Positions 16,387-24,258 of a stretch of 64,000 bases of DNA are shown one piece after another. The stretch spans positions 3,893 to 67,892 of the forward strand of contig JBMNQG010000004.1 of the NCBI GenBank assembly GCA_050944015.1, read 5' to 3'. How positions within the stretch are numbered: position 1 is the first letter of the stretch; the number at the start of each line of letters is the position of its first letter. The notes beneath the pieces are model-generated. The model was not told the DNA's origin. It saw only the letters and a program-made list of their open reading frames with translations, and did no database searches. The stretch comes from DUOX01 sp050944015. Its GTDB lineage: Bacteria; Bacillota; Clostridia; Oscillospirales; Oscillospiraceae. Made by a program: the position numbers and the translations under genes.

Positions 16387-17835
16387 ATGAATTACAGGAT
16401 GATAAGAAACGTTATCGGGCGCATTATGTGTACCGAAGCCGCCTTTATGGTGCCTGCTCTCCTTATCTCAGCATTTAATAATGAAGGCGGCGCGGTGAAG
16501 GGCTTTCTCATCACCATAGCCCTGTTGCTGGCTGCGGGGTTGCCTATGGCCCTTATTCGCAGGGCCGGAGGGAGTTTTTACGCCAGGGAGGGTTTTGTAG
16601 TAGTTGGCCTGGCCTGGCTCGTGGTATCCCTCTTTGGGGGATTGCCTTTTTTTATTAGCGGGGACATACCAAATTTTGTGGACTGCTTTTTTGAATCGGT
16701 GTCCGGTTTTACAACCACCGGCTCAAGCATATTGACGGACGTGGAGGCCATGCCCCGGGGGCATTTGTACTGGCGCAGCTTTACCCACTGGTTGGGCGGC
16801 ATGGGGGTTTTGGTGTTCATTATGGCGCTGAGTCCCCTGACCCGGCGGGGCAGAGGAGACGAGATGCACCTGCTCAGGGCTGAAAGCCCCGGCGTAATTA
16901 AAGGCAAGCTGGTTCCTCACATGCACCAGTCGGCCGCGCTGCTGTACAAAATCTATATCGTCCTCACTATTGTACAGATTATTTTGCTGCTCCTTGGCGG
17001 AATCCCCCTGTTCGATGCCGTTACAATAACGCTTGGCACGGCGGGAACCGGTGGCTTTGCCATAAAAAACGACAGCATGATGTCATATAGCCCCTATGTT
17101 CAGGTGGTTACAACCGTTTTCATGATAATTTTTGCCACCAACTTCAATATTTTTTACTTTATCCTCATAAAAGAATTTAAAAAGTGCCTTAAAAACGAAG
17201 AGCTTAGGACATATCTGGCAATCATCCTTGTCTCCATTGCCGCCATTACCATAAACATATCCTCCATGTACGGAAGCGTGGGGGAGGCCGTCAGGCATGC
17301 CGCTTTCCAGGTTGCGACCATAATCAGCACTACAGGTTACGCTTCCACGGATTTTGACCTGTGGCCGGAGTTTTCCAAGGCAATACTGCTTCTGCTCATG
17401 TTCATAGGCGCCATGGCCGGCTCCACCGGCGGCGGCATAAAGGTGATACGCATTCTTACGATGTTCAAGGCGGGAAAGAGGGCCATATACAAGGCCATCC
17501 ACCCCAGAGGAGTAAAGCTGGTGCATTTGGACGGCGAGGTTATGGAAGACGGGACCGTCAGCTCCGTCCAGAACTACATGATGATATACTTCATCATCTT
17601 TTTCGCTAGCCTCCTGCTTGTCACAGTAGACGGCTTTTCCTTTGAAACCAACTTTACGGCGGTGGCCACATGCTTTAACAACGTGGGACCGGGCCTGGCG
17701 GGGGTCGGGCCGACCATGAACTTTTCGCAGTATTCCATGTTCAGCAAAATAGTGCTCAGCCTGGACATGCTCCTTGGCCGCCTTGAGCTTTTCCCCATGC
17801 TGATACTGCTTTCCCCGTTTACCTGGAAGAAATAA
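16387..17835 (+). CDS. trkH: Trk/Ktr system potassium channel subunit TrkH
   Basis: Membrane K+ channel of 482 residues made of four M1-P-M2 repeats. The four selectivity-filter loops are recognisable: SGFTTTGSSIL, GTAGTGGFAIK, STTGYASTDFD and FNNVGPGLAGVG. The C-terminal GRLELFPMLILLSPFTW motif is typical. The ATG is chosen because AGGAAG lies 9 nt upstream, within the end of trkA; an upstream TTG-type extension inside trkA is unlikely. It works with the TrkA subunit encoded immediately upstream. Confidence 0.94.
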   Translation: MNYRMIRNVIGRIMCTEAAFMVPALLISAFNNEGGAVKGFLITIALLLAAGLPMALIRRAGGSFYAREGFVVVGLAWLVVSLFGGLPFFISGDIPNFVDCFFESVSGFTTTGSSILTDVEAMPRGHLYWRSFTHWLGGMGVLVFIMALSPLTRRGRGDEMHLLRAESPGVIKGKLVPHMHQSAALLYKIYIVLTIVQIILLLLGGIPLFDAVTITLGTAGTGGFAIKNDSMMSYSPYVQVVTTVFMIIFATNFNIFYFILIKEFKKCLKNEELRTYLAIILVSIAAITINISSMYGSVGEAVRHAAFQVATIISTTGYASTDFDLWPEFSKAILLLLMFIGAMAGSTGGGIKVIRILTMFKAGKRAIYKAIHPRGVKLVHLDGEVMEDGTVSSVQNYMMIYFIIFFASLLLVTVDGFSFETNFTAVATCFNNVGPGLAGVGPTMNFSQYSMFSKIVLSLDMLLGRLELFPMLILLSPFTWKK

Positions 17836-17860
17836 ACAATAATCCCCCCCTTAGTGAAAC

Positions 17861-17898
17861 AAAAATGCCCCTTCATTTGAAAATGAAGGGGCATTTTT
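17861..17898 (+). terminator. Strong terminator after trkAH
   Basis: AAAATGCCCCTTCATTT pairs with AAATGAAGGGGCATTTT around a minimal loop and ends in T5. It is 25 nt past the trkH stop and is symmetrical enough to act in both directions, also ending the SPFH transcript. Confidence 0.85.
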
Positions 17899-18023
17899 CA
17901 ATTGGCTATATAAACAAGCCGGTGACAATTGCTTCGCTGATAAGATGAGTTTTCACCCAATCCGGCCTCCTTTTTCAAAGGTGCGAATACACCCATTCGG
18001 GGCAAATCCCTCAGCTTCATGGC

Positions 18024-18950
18024 TTATCCTTTGCTTTTCGGATTTGCGCTCTCTTTCTCCGGGTCCACAAGGCTTTCTTTCAGTGCGGCCGCAAGGCCCA
18101 CCAGCCCCTGTATTTCTGAAGGAATAATAATCTTTGTGGCCCTGCCGTTGGCGGCGGCAGCAAAGGCCTCCAGGGATTTCAGCTTTATGACCTCGTCGGA
18201 GGGGAAGCTCTCGTTAATCAGGCGAATGCCCTCCGCGGTGGCTTCCTGCACCTTGAGTATGGCTTCCGCCTGGCCCTCGGCCTCAAGAATGGCGGCCTGC
18301 TTTTTGGCGTCGGCCCGGAGGATGGCGCTTTCCTTTTCGCCCTCGGCGATAAGAATGGCGGCGGTTTTTTCGCCTTCCGCCTTGAGTATGGCCTCTCTCC
18401 GCTCACGCTCCGCCTTCATCTGCTTTTCCATGGCGTTTTGAATTTCCTTGGGCGGGAGAATATTCTTCAGCTCCACGCGGTTAATCTTGATGCCCCATGT
18501 GTCGGTGGCCTCGTCGATGATTACGCGCATTTTAGTGTTTATAATGTCCCTGGAGGTCAGGGTTTCGTCCAGCTCCAAATCGCCGATGATGTTACGCAGC
18601 GTGGTGGCAGTGAGGTTTTCAATGGCCATCATGGGGTTTTCCACGCCGTAGGTGAATAGTTTAGGGTCTGTTACCTCGAAAAACAGGACCGTGTCAATCT
18701 GCATGGTGACGTTGTCCTTGGTGATGACGGGCTGGGGAGGGAAATCAACTACCTGCTCCTTAAGGGAGACCACCCTTGCAACCCTCTCGATGAAGGGGAT
18801 TTTGAAATGAATGCCCACAGTCCAGGTGGCGCTGTACGCGCCCAAACGCTCTATGACGTAAGCCTTGGCCTGTTGAACGACAATAATGTTCTTTACCAGA
18901 ATAATTATCAGAATTATGATGATTATCAGGGGGGCGATAAAAGACGGCAT
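18024..18950 (-). CDS. SPFH/Band 7 (stomatin/prohibitin, QmcA-like) membrane protein
   Basis: 308 residues: N-terminal membrane helix (4-22), SPFH/PHB domain about 25-180 (VVQQAKAYVIERLG, VVDFPPQPVITKDNVTMQID), then a long Ala/Glu-rich coiled coil about 185-255 (repeats of AILKAEGEKxAAIL) and a short tail. Such proteins oligomerise into membrane scaffolds that organise lipid domains and membrane proteases. It is 15 nt downstream of an NfeD gene; NfeD/SPFH pairs are a widespread conserved couple, supporting this assignment. A slipin or QmcA label would both be reasonable. Confidence 0.9.
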   Translation of the reverse strand: MPSFIAPLIIIIILIIILVKNIIVVQQAKAYVIERLGAYSATWTVGIHFKIPFIERVARVVSLKEQVVDFPPQPVITKDNVTMQIDTVLFFEVTDPKLFTYGVENPMMAIENLTATTLRNIIGDLELDETLTSRDIINTKMRVIIDEATDTWGIKINRVELKNILPPKEIQNAMEKQMKAERERREAILKAEGEKTAAILIAEGEKESAILRADAKKQAAILEAEGQAEAILKVQEATAEGIRLINESFPSDEVIKLKSLEAFAAAANGRATKIIIPSEIQGLVGLAAALKESLVDPEKESANPKSKG

Positions 18951-18965
18951 AGTTTTACCTCCATT

Positions 18966-19439
18966 TCAGTTTACGGTGCTTGCGCTTGTTTCTTCCTCAT
19001 CCGGGGTGCTTTTGGTTTTGGCGGGATAAACCATGAGTTTTACGCCCTCTATTCTCTCCACGGTGACAAGTGAGCCCTTTTCAATGACTGCGCCGGTCAC
19101 GCTTCTTGCGGTCCACTGCCTGCCGTTTAATGAAACGGTGCCGGTGCCGGCAAGGTTGTCTATGGTTTCGGTGACAAAGCCGGACGCGCCGATAGCCCTG
19201 TCCGCGTTGGTGGGCTGCCTTTTGGCGTTGACGTATTTTTTAAAGAAAGGACGGGCGAACCATAAAACGACCAGAGAGACCACGAAAAACAGCACCACCT
19301 GCAGCCAAATGCCCGCCCCCAGCGCCGCGCTTATCAGGGCGGCCAACGAGCCGGCGGCAAACCATATGGATGTCAGGCCGAGGGTAACTCCCTCGATAAC
19401 AAGGAATACTATGATTGCCGCCGTCCAGAAAGTGACCAT
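18966..19439 (-). CDS. NfeD family membrane protein
   Basis: 157 residues with three to four N-terminal helices (about 5-25, 28-45, 47-66) and a C-terminal OB-fold domain from about residue 85 (AIGASGFVTETI, GTVSLNGRQWTARSV, VTVERIEGVKLMV). It is the short NfeD1b type, lacking the ClpP-like protease domain of long forms. These act with SPFH proteins in membrane organisation; the partner gene follows 15 nt downstream. GAGGTAATC precedes the ATG. Confidence 0.88.
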   Translation of the reverse strand: MVTFWTAAIIVFLVIEGVTLGLTSIWFAAGSLAALISAALGAGIWLQVVLFFVVSLVVLWFARPFFKKYVNAKRQPTNADRAIGASGFVTETIDNLAGTGTVSLNGRQWTARSVTGAVIEKGSLVTVERIEGVKLMVYPAKTKSTPDEEETSASTVN

Positions 19440-19556
19440 TGATTACCTCCTTTCATGCATTTAATGGCTTATTGCGTCAGAAAGCGCAGTTTTTCCTATG
19501 TCAGATGAAAACTCTCGAAAATGAGGTTATTTTATCTTGCCTTGTTTAAAGCCTTA

Positions 19557-20837
19557 TTATTTAATGCGCACGGCTATGTCTTCCCGTTTCGGGCCGGTGG
19601 AGACTATGCGGATGGGAACCCCTATGCGCTCCTCAATGAAGTCCGCATAGGCCTTGGCCTGGGGAGGAAGGCTGTCGTAGTCCTTGCAGCCCCGGATGTT
19701 CGTTTTCCAGCCCGGAAGAACCTCGTAAACGGGCTTTGCCTTTGCCAGGAGAGGTGACACGGGGAACTTGGTGGTGATCTCGCCGTTGATTTCGTATCCC
19801 ACGCACACCTTTATCTCGTCAAGGTAGCCCAAAACGTCGATTGCCGTCAGCACCGCTTCGGTAGCCCCCTGAATGCGGCAGCCGTAGGCGGTGGCTACCG
19901 CGTCGAACCAGCCCACGCGCCTGGGCCGGCCGGTGGTGGCGCCGTATTCGCCCCTGTCTCCGCCAAGGCGGCGCAGGGTTTCAGCCTCCTCGCCGAAAAG
20001 CTCAGTAACGAATGCGCCGGCCCCCACCGCGCTGGAATAGGCTTTTGTGACGGCTATAATATCCTTTATCTCGTGGGGCGGCACCCCTATGCCCACGCAG
20101 CCGTAAGCCGCCAGCGTGTGGCTGGAGGTGACAAAGGGATAAATGCCCAGGTCCGTATCCCTTAGCGAGCCCAGCTGTCCTTCCAGAAGCACCTGCTTGC
20201 CCTCCTTAAGGGCGGACTGTACGACCTCCACCGCATCCCCCACATACGGGCGTATCAGTTCCCGCTGGCGCACCATTTCCTCAAAGAGCTCCTTGGGGTC
20301 GAGGAGAGGCTTTCGGTACAGGTGTTCCAGCAGGGTGTTTTTAATGGTGCACACGTTTTCAAGCCTGCTCATCAACAGCTCGTCATCGTAAAGTTCGCAG
20401 ACCTGAAAGCCGATTTTTGCAAATTTATCGGAATAAAAGGGAGCAATGCCGGACTTTGTGGAGCCAAAGGACCTGGAGCCCAGACGCTCTTCCTCGTATG
20501 TGTCAAAGAGAATATGGTAGGGCATGACTACCTGAGCCCGTTCCGAAACCACAATTCGCGGCTTGGGCACGCCCTGCTCCAGCAGAGAGTTCAATTCGTT
20601 TATAAAGGCAGGTATGTTTAATGCCACGCCGTTGCCTATGACGTTTGTTATATGGGGATAGAACACGCCTGAAGGGAGACTGTGCAGGGCAAACCTGCCG
20701 TAATTGTTGATTATCGTGTGGCCTGCGTTGGCGCCGCCCTGAAAACGGACCACCATATCGGAATTTTCGGCCAGCATGTCTGTTATCTTGCCCTTGCCTT
20801 CGTCGCCCCAGTTGGCCCCCACTATTGCCTTTATCAT
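19557..20837 (-). CDS. purA: Adenylosuccinate synthetase
   Basis: GTP-dependent ligation of aspartate to IMP, the first committed step to AMP. 426 residues, the family length. Start is the ATG with GAGGTG 5 nt upstream; a longer open frame reaching upstream covers the promoter and is not coding. Motifs: P-loop-like NWGDEGKGK at 9-17, GGANAGHT near 40, the ERLGSRSFGSTKSGIAP segment, the LEGQLGSLRDTD region and a TTGRPRRVGW segment. These match the PurA active site. Monocistronic, with its own promoter divergent from the TrpR-like gene. Confidence 0.95.
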   Translation of the reverse strand: MIKAIVGANWGDEGKGKITDMLAENSDMVVRFQGGANAGHTIINNYGRFALHSLPSGVFYPHITNVIGNGVALNIPAFINELNSLLEQGVPKPRIVVSERAQVVMPYHILFDTYEEERLGSRSFGSTKSGIAPFYSDKFAKIGFQVCELYDDELLMSRLENVCTIKNTLLEHLYRKPLLDPKELFEEMVRQRELIRPYVGDAVEVVQSALKEGKQVLLEGQLGSLRDTDLGIYPFVTSSHTLAAYGCVGIGVPPHEIKDIIAVTKAYSSAVGAGAFVTELFGEEAETLRRLGGDRGEYGATTGRPRRVGWFDAVATAYGCRIQGATEAVLTAIDVLGYLDEIKVCVGYEINGEITTKFPVSPLLAKAKPVYEVLPGWKTNIRGCKDYDSLPPQAKAYADFIEERIGVPIRIVSTGPKREDIAVRIK

Positions 20838-20906
20838 GATTTCACCTCTAGGAAGATTATATGCCGGTGCCGTAAGGCACAGCATTATTACTATTACCCA
20901 ATAATC

Positions 20907-20935
20907 ATCATATAGTACCGCCGCATATTTTGCAA
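20907..20935 (-). promoter_or_regulatory. purA promoter
   Basis: Minus strand TTGCAA (20930-20935), 17-nt spacer, TATGAT (20907-20912), about 70 nt before the purA ATG. No purine-riboswitch or PurR-box sequence was recognised in the leader. Confidence 0.65.
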
Positions 20936-20948
20936 GTAAAAATAGGTC

Positions 20949-20977
20949 TTTACTTTCATGATTTAGTGTTATAAAAT
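20949..20977 (+). promoter_or_regulatory. Promoter of the TrpR-like regulator gene
   Basis: TTTACT (20949-20954), 17-nt spacer, TAAAAT (20972-20977), back to back with the purA promoter; the two -35 boxes are about 13 bp apart. Confidence 0.5.
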
Positions 20978-21004
20978 ACGAAATGCAGATAAATATGGAA
21001 AAAG

Positions 21005-21022
21005 CGCGTAAAGCTTTACGCG
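21005..21022. promoter_or_regulatory. 18-bp perfect palindrome in the leader of the TrpR-like gene
   Basis: CGCGTAAAGCTTTACGCG reads identically on both strands and sits about 28 nt past the -10 box and just before the ribosome binding site. TrpR-type proteins bind palindromes as dimers, so autoregulation is a plausible reading; binding is inferred, not shown. Confidence 0.45.
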
Positions 21023-21043
21023 ATAAAACGGAGGCGGGCTCTG

Positions 21044-21367
21044 ATGAACAAACGCAACAAAAAACCAAGAAATCTTGATATGTATCGGGCCATTCTCACC
21101 CTTGAAACCGTAGACGAATGCATAAGATTTTTTGACGACCTCTGTACCGTGACGGAGCTTCGGGCCATGGAGCAGCGCTACCAGGTGGCGTATCTCCTTC
21201 ATAAGGGGCTCATCTACAACGACATTCTGGAGCAGACAGGGGCAAGCAGCGCCACCATCAGCCGCGTTAACCGCAGTCTCCAGTACGGGGCGGACGGCTA
21301 CGCCCTGGTCTTCAAGCGTTTGGAGGAGCAGGAAAAAACTGGAGAATGTGAGCGAATTGGAGAATGA
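21044..21367 (+). CDS. YerC/YecD family TrpR-related DNA-binding protein
   Basis: 107 residues with a Trp-repressor-like helical fold: LETVDECIRFFDDLCTVTEL, then AMEQRYQVAYLLHKGLIYND, then the reader helix in LEQTGASSATISRVNRSLQY. YerC proteins are small Firmicutes regulators whose ligand is mostly unknown; they are not classical tryptophan repressors. CGGAGG lies about 10 nt before the ATG. A perfect palindrome in its own leader is a candidate operator. It is followed 6 nt later by a methyltransferase gene, probably in the same transcript. Confidence 0.88.
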   Translation: MNKRNKKPRNLDMYRAILTLETVDECIRFFDDLCTVTELRAMEQRYQVAYLLHKGLIYNDILEQTGASSATISRVNRSLQYGADGYALVFKRLEEQEKTGECERIGE

Positions 21368-21373
21368 GAATGA

Positions 21374-22105
21374 ATGAGCGCGTATGGGCCTCTGGCAAGA
21401 TGGTATGACCTGCTGACGCGGGACGTCCCCTATACCGAGTTTGCCGATTATTACGAAGAAGTGTTTAAAGCCCGGTCGGTTACGGTTGAAACCGTACTGG
21501 ACCTGGCCTGCGGAACCGGGACCCTGACGTGTATGCTGGCGGAACGGGGCTACGAGCTGATTGGAGTTGACTCCTCGCCGGACATGCTGTCCCTTGCCGC
21601 GGAAAAGGCCGGGGAGCTGGAGAAGGGGATAAAACCTCTTTTCCTGTGCCAGGAACTGGCGGAGCTGGACCTGTACGGCACTGTGGACGCCGCCGTTTCC
21701 TGCCTTGACGGCCTCAATTACCTGCCACCGGATGAGCTGCCCTGGGTGTTCCGCAGATTAAAGCTGTTCATCCGATCCGGGGGGCTTTTTATTTTCGATG
21801 TGAACTCCCCCGAAAGGCTGCGCTCCCTTGACGGGGGAGTCTTTGTAGACGAGTCCCCGGACGTGCTATGCCTTTGGCGGGCGGAGTACGACAGCGGGGA
21901 AAACTACCTAATGTACGGGATGGATATTTTCACCCGCAAGGGCAGTCTCTGGAGCAGGGAGAGGGAAGAGCACATAGAATACGCCCATGAGCCGGCAGTG
22001 CTGGCGCAGCTGCTGGAAGAGGCGGGCTTTTGCAATATCGAGATGGGGGCGCCCGGTCCCCAGCGGGAGCTGGGGCGAATCTTTATAGTCGCCAAAAGAA
22101 AATAG
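21374..22105 (+). CDS. Class I SAM-dependent methyltransferase
   Basis: 243-residue cytoplasmic methyltransferase. Motif I VLDLACGTGTLTCMLAERG (about 37-55), the acidic end of beta-2 in LIGVDSSPDML, motif II-like AVSCLDGLNYL and a post-motif FIFDVNSPERL are clear; the family (Methyltransf_25/YqeM-like) does not reveal the acceptor. GGAG lies about 10 nt upstream. It is close to the TrpR-like gene and upstream of hslO. Confidence 0.82.
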   Translation: MSAYGPLARWYDLLTRDVPYTEFADYYEEVFKARSVTVETVLDLACGTGTLTCMLAERGYELIGVDSSPDMLSLAAEKAGELEKGIKPLFLCQELAELDLYGTVDAAVSCLDGLNYLPPDELPWVFRRLKLFIRSGGLFIFDVNSPERLRSLDGGVFVDESPDVLCLWRAEYDSGENYLMYGMDIFTRKGSLWSREREEHIEYAHEPAVLAQLLEEAGFCNIEMGAPGPQRELGRIFIVAKRK

Positions 22106-22173
22106 CTGATTATTATTCAAATTCTTCTGGCAAAATACGAGCAAAACATTAAGCAAAAAGCAGAGAGAAGGAT

Positions 22174-23037
22174 ATGGACAAGATAATTCGTGCCGTTTCG
22201 TCAGACGGCTTTATAAGAATATCGGCCATTACCGCCCGGGGCGCGGTGCAGCGGGCAAGGGAAATACACGACACCAGCCCCGTGGCCACGGCGGCCCTGG
22301 GGCGTGCGCTTTGCGCCGCTTCCATGATGGGAGAAATGCTGAAGGAGGAAAAGGCCTGCCTGACGCTCAGGATAAACGGCGGCGGGCCCATAGGCAACGT
22401 TGTGGCCGTATCCGACAGCAGCGGGAATGTAAGGGGCTACGTGCAGCATCCCCATGTGGATCTGCCCCTGCGCCCGGATGGGAAGCTGGACGTGGGCGGA
22501 GCGGTCGGGAAAAACGGAACCATCACGGTAAGCCGCGACTTCGGCCTGAAAGAGCCCTATATAGGCAGCACGCCCCTCGTCAGCGGCGAGATTGCCGAGG
22601 ATGTCACCGCATATTTTGCCGAGAGCGAGCAGGTGGGCTCGGCCTGCGGCCTGGGGGTGCTGGTGGATACGGATTTGTCCGTTCTTGCGGCCGGGGGGTT
22701 CCTGGTCCAGCTTTTGCCCGGCGCGCCTGACGAGCTTATAGACCGCCTGGAAGAGAACATACGCAGGGCGGGGGCGGTGACGGAGCTGCTGACCCGGGGC
22801 GGGGCGGAGGCAATAATCCAGCGCATACTGGAGGGCTTTGAGCCCCGTATACTTGCGGAACTGCCAATAGAATACAGGTGCTACTGCAGCCGCGAGCGGG
22901 TTCTTAAAGCGGTGTCCGTACTGAGCAAGGAAGAGCTTCGGGAGATAGTCGAGGAAGGCGAGGAAACCACCGTAAGCTGCCAGTTTTGCGATACGGTTTA
23001 CCGCTTTACCCCCGAGGAGATAAAAGAGCTGCTGTAA
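22174..23037 (+). CDS. hslO: Hsp33 redox-regulated chaperonin
   Basis: Holdase chaperone switched on by oxidation; 287 residues. The C-terminal zinc/redox site is intact: Cys236-x-Cys238 and Cys269-x-x-Cys272. The N-terminal domain has the typical GGGPIGNVVAVSD, VGGAVGKNGTITVSRD and YIGSTPLVSGEIAEDVTAYF segments. In a strict anaerobe it would protect proteins during oxygen or hypochlorite stress. GAGAGAAGGAT precedes the ATG. Confidence 0.95.
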   Translation: MDKIIRAVSSDGFIRISAITARGAVQRAREIHDTSPVATAALGRALCAASMMGEMLKEEKACLTLRINGGGPIGNVVAVSDSSGNVRGYVQHPHVDLPLRPDGKLDVGGAVGKNGTITVSRDFGLKEPYIGSTPLVSGEIAEDVTAYFAESEQVGSACGLGVLVDTDLSVLAAGGFLVQLLPGAPDELIDRLEENIRRAGAVTELLTRGGAEAIIQRILEGFEPRILAELPIEYRCYCSRERVLKAVSVLSKEELREIVEEGEETTVSCQFCDTVYRFTPEEIKELL

Positions 23038-23075
23038 AAAGGCTTTATCGCATACACGTCAAAAAACTAAACATC

Positions 23076-23104
23076 TTGACAAGACGGAGGAGCTTTAGTA
23101 TAAT
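23076..23104 (+). promoter_or_regulatory. Consensus promoter of the tRNA operon
   Basis: TTGACA (23076-23081), 17-nt spacer, TATAAT (23099-23104): both boxes match consensus exactly, as often seen for stable RNA genes. It starts 29 nt before tRNA-Val. Confidence 0.88.
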
Positions 23105-23132
23105 GTCATAGCGTCGTAAAAATGGCGGCTCA

Positions 23133-23208
23133 GGGAGCATAGCTCAGCTGGGAGAGCACATGCCTTACAAGCATGGGGTCACAGGTTCAAGTCCTGTTGT
23201 TCCCACCA
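23133..23208 (+). tRNA. tRNA-Val (anticodon TAC)
   Basis: 76-nt cloverleaf. The acceptor starts GGGAGCA and pairs with TGTTCCC; D-arm AGCTCAGCTGGGAGAGC; anticodon loop CTTACAA within stem CATGC/GCATG; T-loop GGTTCAAGTCC. CCA is encoded. The first gene of the five-tRNA cluster. Confidence 0.95.
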
Positions 23209-23262
23209 CTTTTTCCGCCTGTGCGGCGGCGGTCTCCGGAGCGAATGGCCGGTGATTACAAT

Positions 23263-23339
23263 GGCCCAGTAGTTCAGTTGGTTAGAACGCCAGCCTGTCA
23301 CGCTGGAGGTCGACGGTTCGAGCCCGTTCTGGGTCGCCA
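23263..23339 (+). tRNA. tRNA-Asp (anticodon GTC)
   Basis: 77-nt cloverleaf. GGCCCAG acceptor pairs with CTGGGTC; anticodon loop CTGTCAC within CCAGC/GCTGG; T-arm ACGGTTCGAGCCCGT; CCA encoded. Confidence 0.95.
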
Positions 23340-23363
23340 GGGATGATTTTCATCCCTAAGTAT

Positions 23364-23439
<76 letters not shown>

Positions 23440-23469
23440 CCCCTTGGATGCGCAAGGCATCCAAGGGGG
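23440..23469. repeat. Hairpin spacer between tRNA-Phe and tRNA-Gly
   Basis: CCCCTTGGATG pairs perfectly with CATCCAAGGGG across a 7-nt loop. There is no T-run after it, so it is more likely an RNA-processing structure than a terminator. Confidence 0.55.
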
Positions 23470-23477
23470 CCAAATCT

Positions 23478-23553
23478 GCGGGCGTAGCTCATCTGGTAGA
23501 GCGCCACCTTGCCAAGGTGGAGGTAGCGAGTTCGAGCCTCGTCGCCCGCTCCA
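23478..23553 (+). tRNA. tRNA-Gly (anticodon GCC)
   Basis: 76-nt cloverleaf. GCGGGCG acceptor pairs with CGCCCGC; anticodon loop TTGCCAA within CCACC/GGTGG; T-arm GAGTTCGAGCCTC; CCA encoded. Confidence 0.95.
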
Positions 23554-23621
23554 TTTTTTGAAAATAGCATGCTTAATTTTGTCATATAATCGGCATGTGT
23601 TAATAGTTTTTATATCTAAAC

Positions 23622-23696
23622 GGCGCCATAGCCAAGTGGTAAGGCAGTGGACTGCAAATCCGCGACTCCCCAGTTCGAATCTGGGTGGCGCCTCCA
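23622..23696 (+). tRNA. tRNA-Cys (anticodon GCA)
   Basis: 75-nt cloverleaf. GGCGCCA acceptor pairs with TGGCGCC; anticodon loop CTGCAAA within GTGGA/TCCGC; T-arm CCAGTTCGAATCTGG; CCA encoded. The last gene of the cluster; a TATAAT 36 nt upstream (23585-23590) might add a second promoter. Confidence 0.95.
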
Positions 23697-23715
23697 AATA
23701 AGGCAGGTAGCTGCA

Positions 23716-23764
23716 AAATATCACCGATGAAAGGCGTTTGCCCTTTCATCGGTGATATTTTTAT
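23716..23764 (+). terminator. Terminator of the tRNA cluster
   Basis: A long stem (AATATCACCGATGAAAGG paired with CCTTTCATCGGTGATATT) with a short loop and T-rich tail, 20 nt after tRNA-Cys. Confidence 0.85.
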
Positions 23765-23824
23765 CTCCATCTTTAAATTTATTATCTGTCAGTTCGCCGC
23801 TGGAAAATAGCCGGGGCGGAAGTA

Positions 23825-23899
23825 TCATTCTTCTACAAAATCGGCGTATTCCTGGTGGGATGAAAACCAGGCTTTGGCGTAGGGGCAGGAGGTGCGCAC
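23825..23899 (-). CDS. Candidate micro-ORF of 24 codons, possible gene remnant
   Basis: From a GTG with AAAGGG 7 nt upstream, this frame encodes a 24-residue peptide ending in HQEYADFVEE. The frame stays open upstream as far as a TTG at 23959, adding about 20 more residues, but without a ribosome binding site. Composition looks protein-like (Cys, Trp, several aromatic residues). It lies downstream of the terminator of the small gene at 23991-24077. I recognise no family; it may be the decayed end of a gene. Confidence 0.25.
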   Translation of the reverse strand: MRTSCPYAKAWFSSHQEYADFVEE

Positions 23900-23956
23900 T
23901 TTATAGCCCTTTGGCCGGACTTCATGCCTTCTTTTTGAGGAGAATGGGCAAAAGCA

Positions 23957-23986
23957 CAAAAAAATCCCAGGGACCGCCGCCCTGGG
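23957..23986 (-). terminator. Terminator of the 28-residue peptide gene
   Basis: On the minus strand CCCAGGG, a 7-nt loop, CCCTGGG, then a T7 run, starting 5 nt after the stop codon of the small gene. Confidence 0.75.
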
Positions 23987-23990
23987 TCGC

Positions 23991-24077
23991 TCAAAATATG
24001 CATCTGTTGCTTGTGGTGTACTCCTCTTCCCAGTATATTAAGTCGTCAATGTCCTGTTCCCAAAAAATTAATGACAT
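23991..24077 (-). CDS. Small acidic, Trp-containing peptide of 28 residues, unknown function
   Basis: A compact transcription unit: TATAAT promoter, AAGGAGGG ribosome binding site 5 nt before the ATG, 28 codons, TGA, and a hairpin with T7 right after. The peptide starts MSLIFWEQDIDDLIYW, continues with a Glu-rich centre and ends SNRCIF; it carries two Trp, two Tyr and a single Cys near the end. No signal peptide or membrane segment is visible. It is not a recognisable leader peptide (no run of one amino acid and no downstream gene) and has no toxin hydrophobicity pattern. I do not recognise it. Confidence 0.6.
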   Translation of the reverse strand: MSLIFWEQDIDDLIYWEEEYTTSNRCIF

Positions 24078-24105
24078 ATGTACCCTCCTTATTTGTGATA
24101 GGATT

Positions 24106-24133
24106 ATTATAATCTCAATGCAAAAAAATGCAA
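24106..24133 (-). promoter_or_regulatory. Promoter of the 28-residue peptide gene
   Basis: Minus strand TTGCAT (24128-24133), 16-nt spacer, TATAAT (24106-24111), about 29 nt before the start codon. Confidence 0.6.
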
Positions 24134-24196
24134 TGAGGGTATTTTGTCGGCATTTTTCGAGATTTGCCGAATGGCTTTGACTCCATAACTCAAAAG

Positions 24197-24219
24197 CAGC
24201 CGGGGAGGAGCCGGCTGCA
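24197..24219 (-). terminator. Hairpin after the 83-residue protein gene
   Basis: GCAGCCGG pairs with CCGGCTGC; on the minus strand the stem is followed by TTTTG. It lies 40 nt past the stop codon of the gene at 24259-24510. Confidence 0.5.
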
Positions 24220-24258
24220 TGAAACGGTGTTGCATATGGGTTAGGGTATGTACAGAAT

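Noticed and set aside
23440..23469. Terminator between tRNA-Phe and tRNA-Gly
   Set aside because: No T-run follows the hairpin and the tRNA-Gly gene continues the operon.
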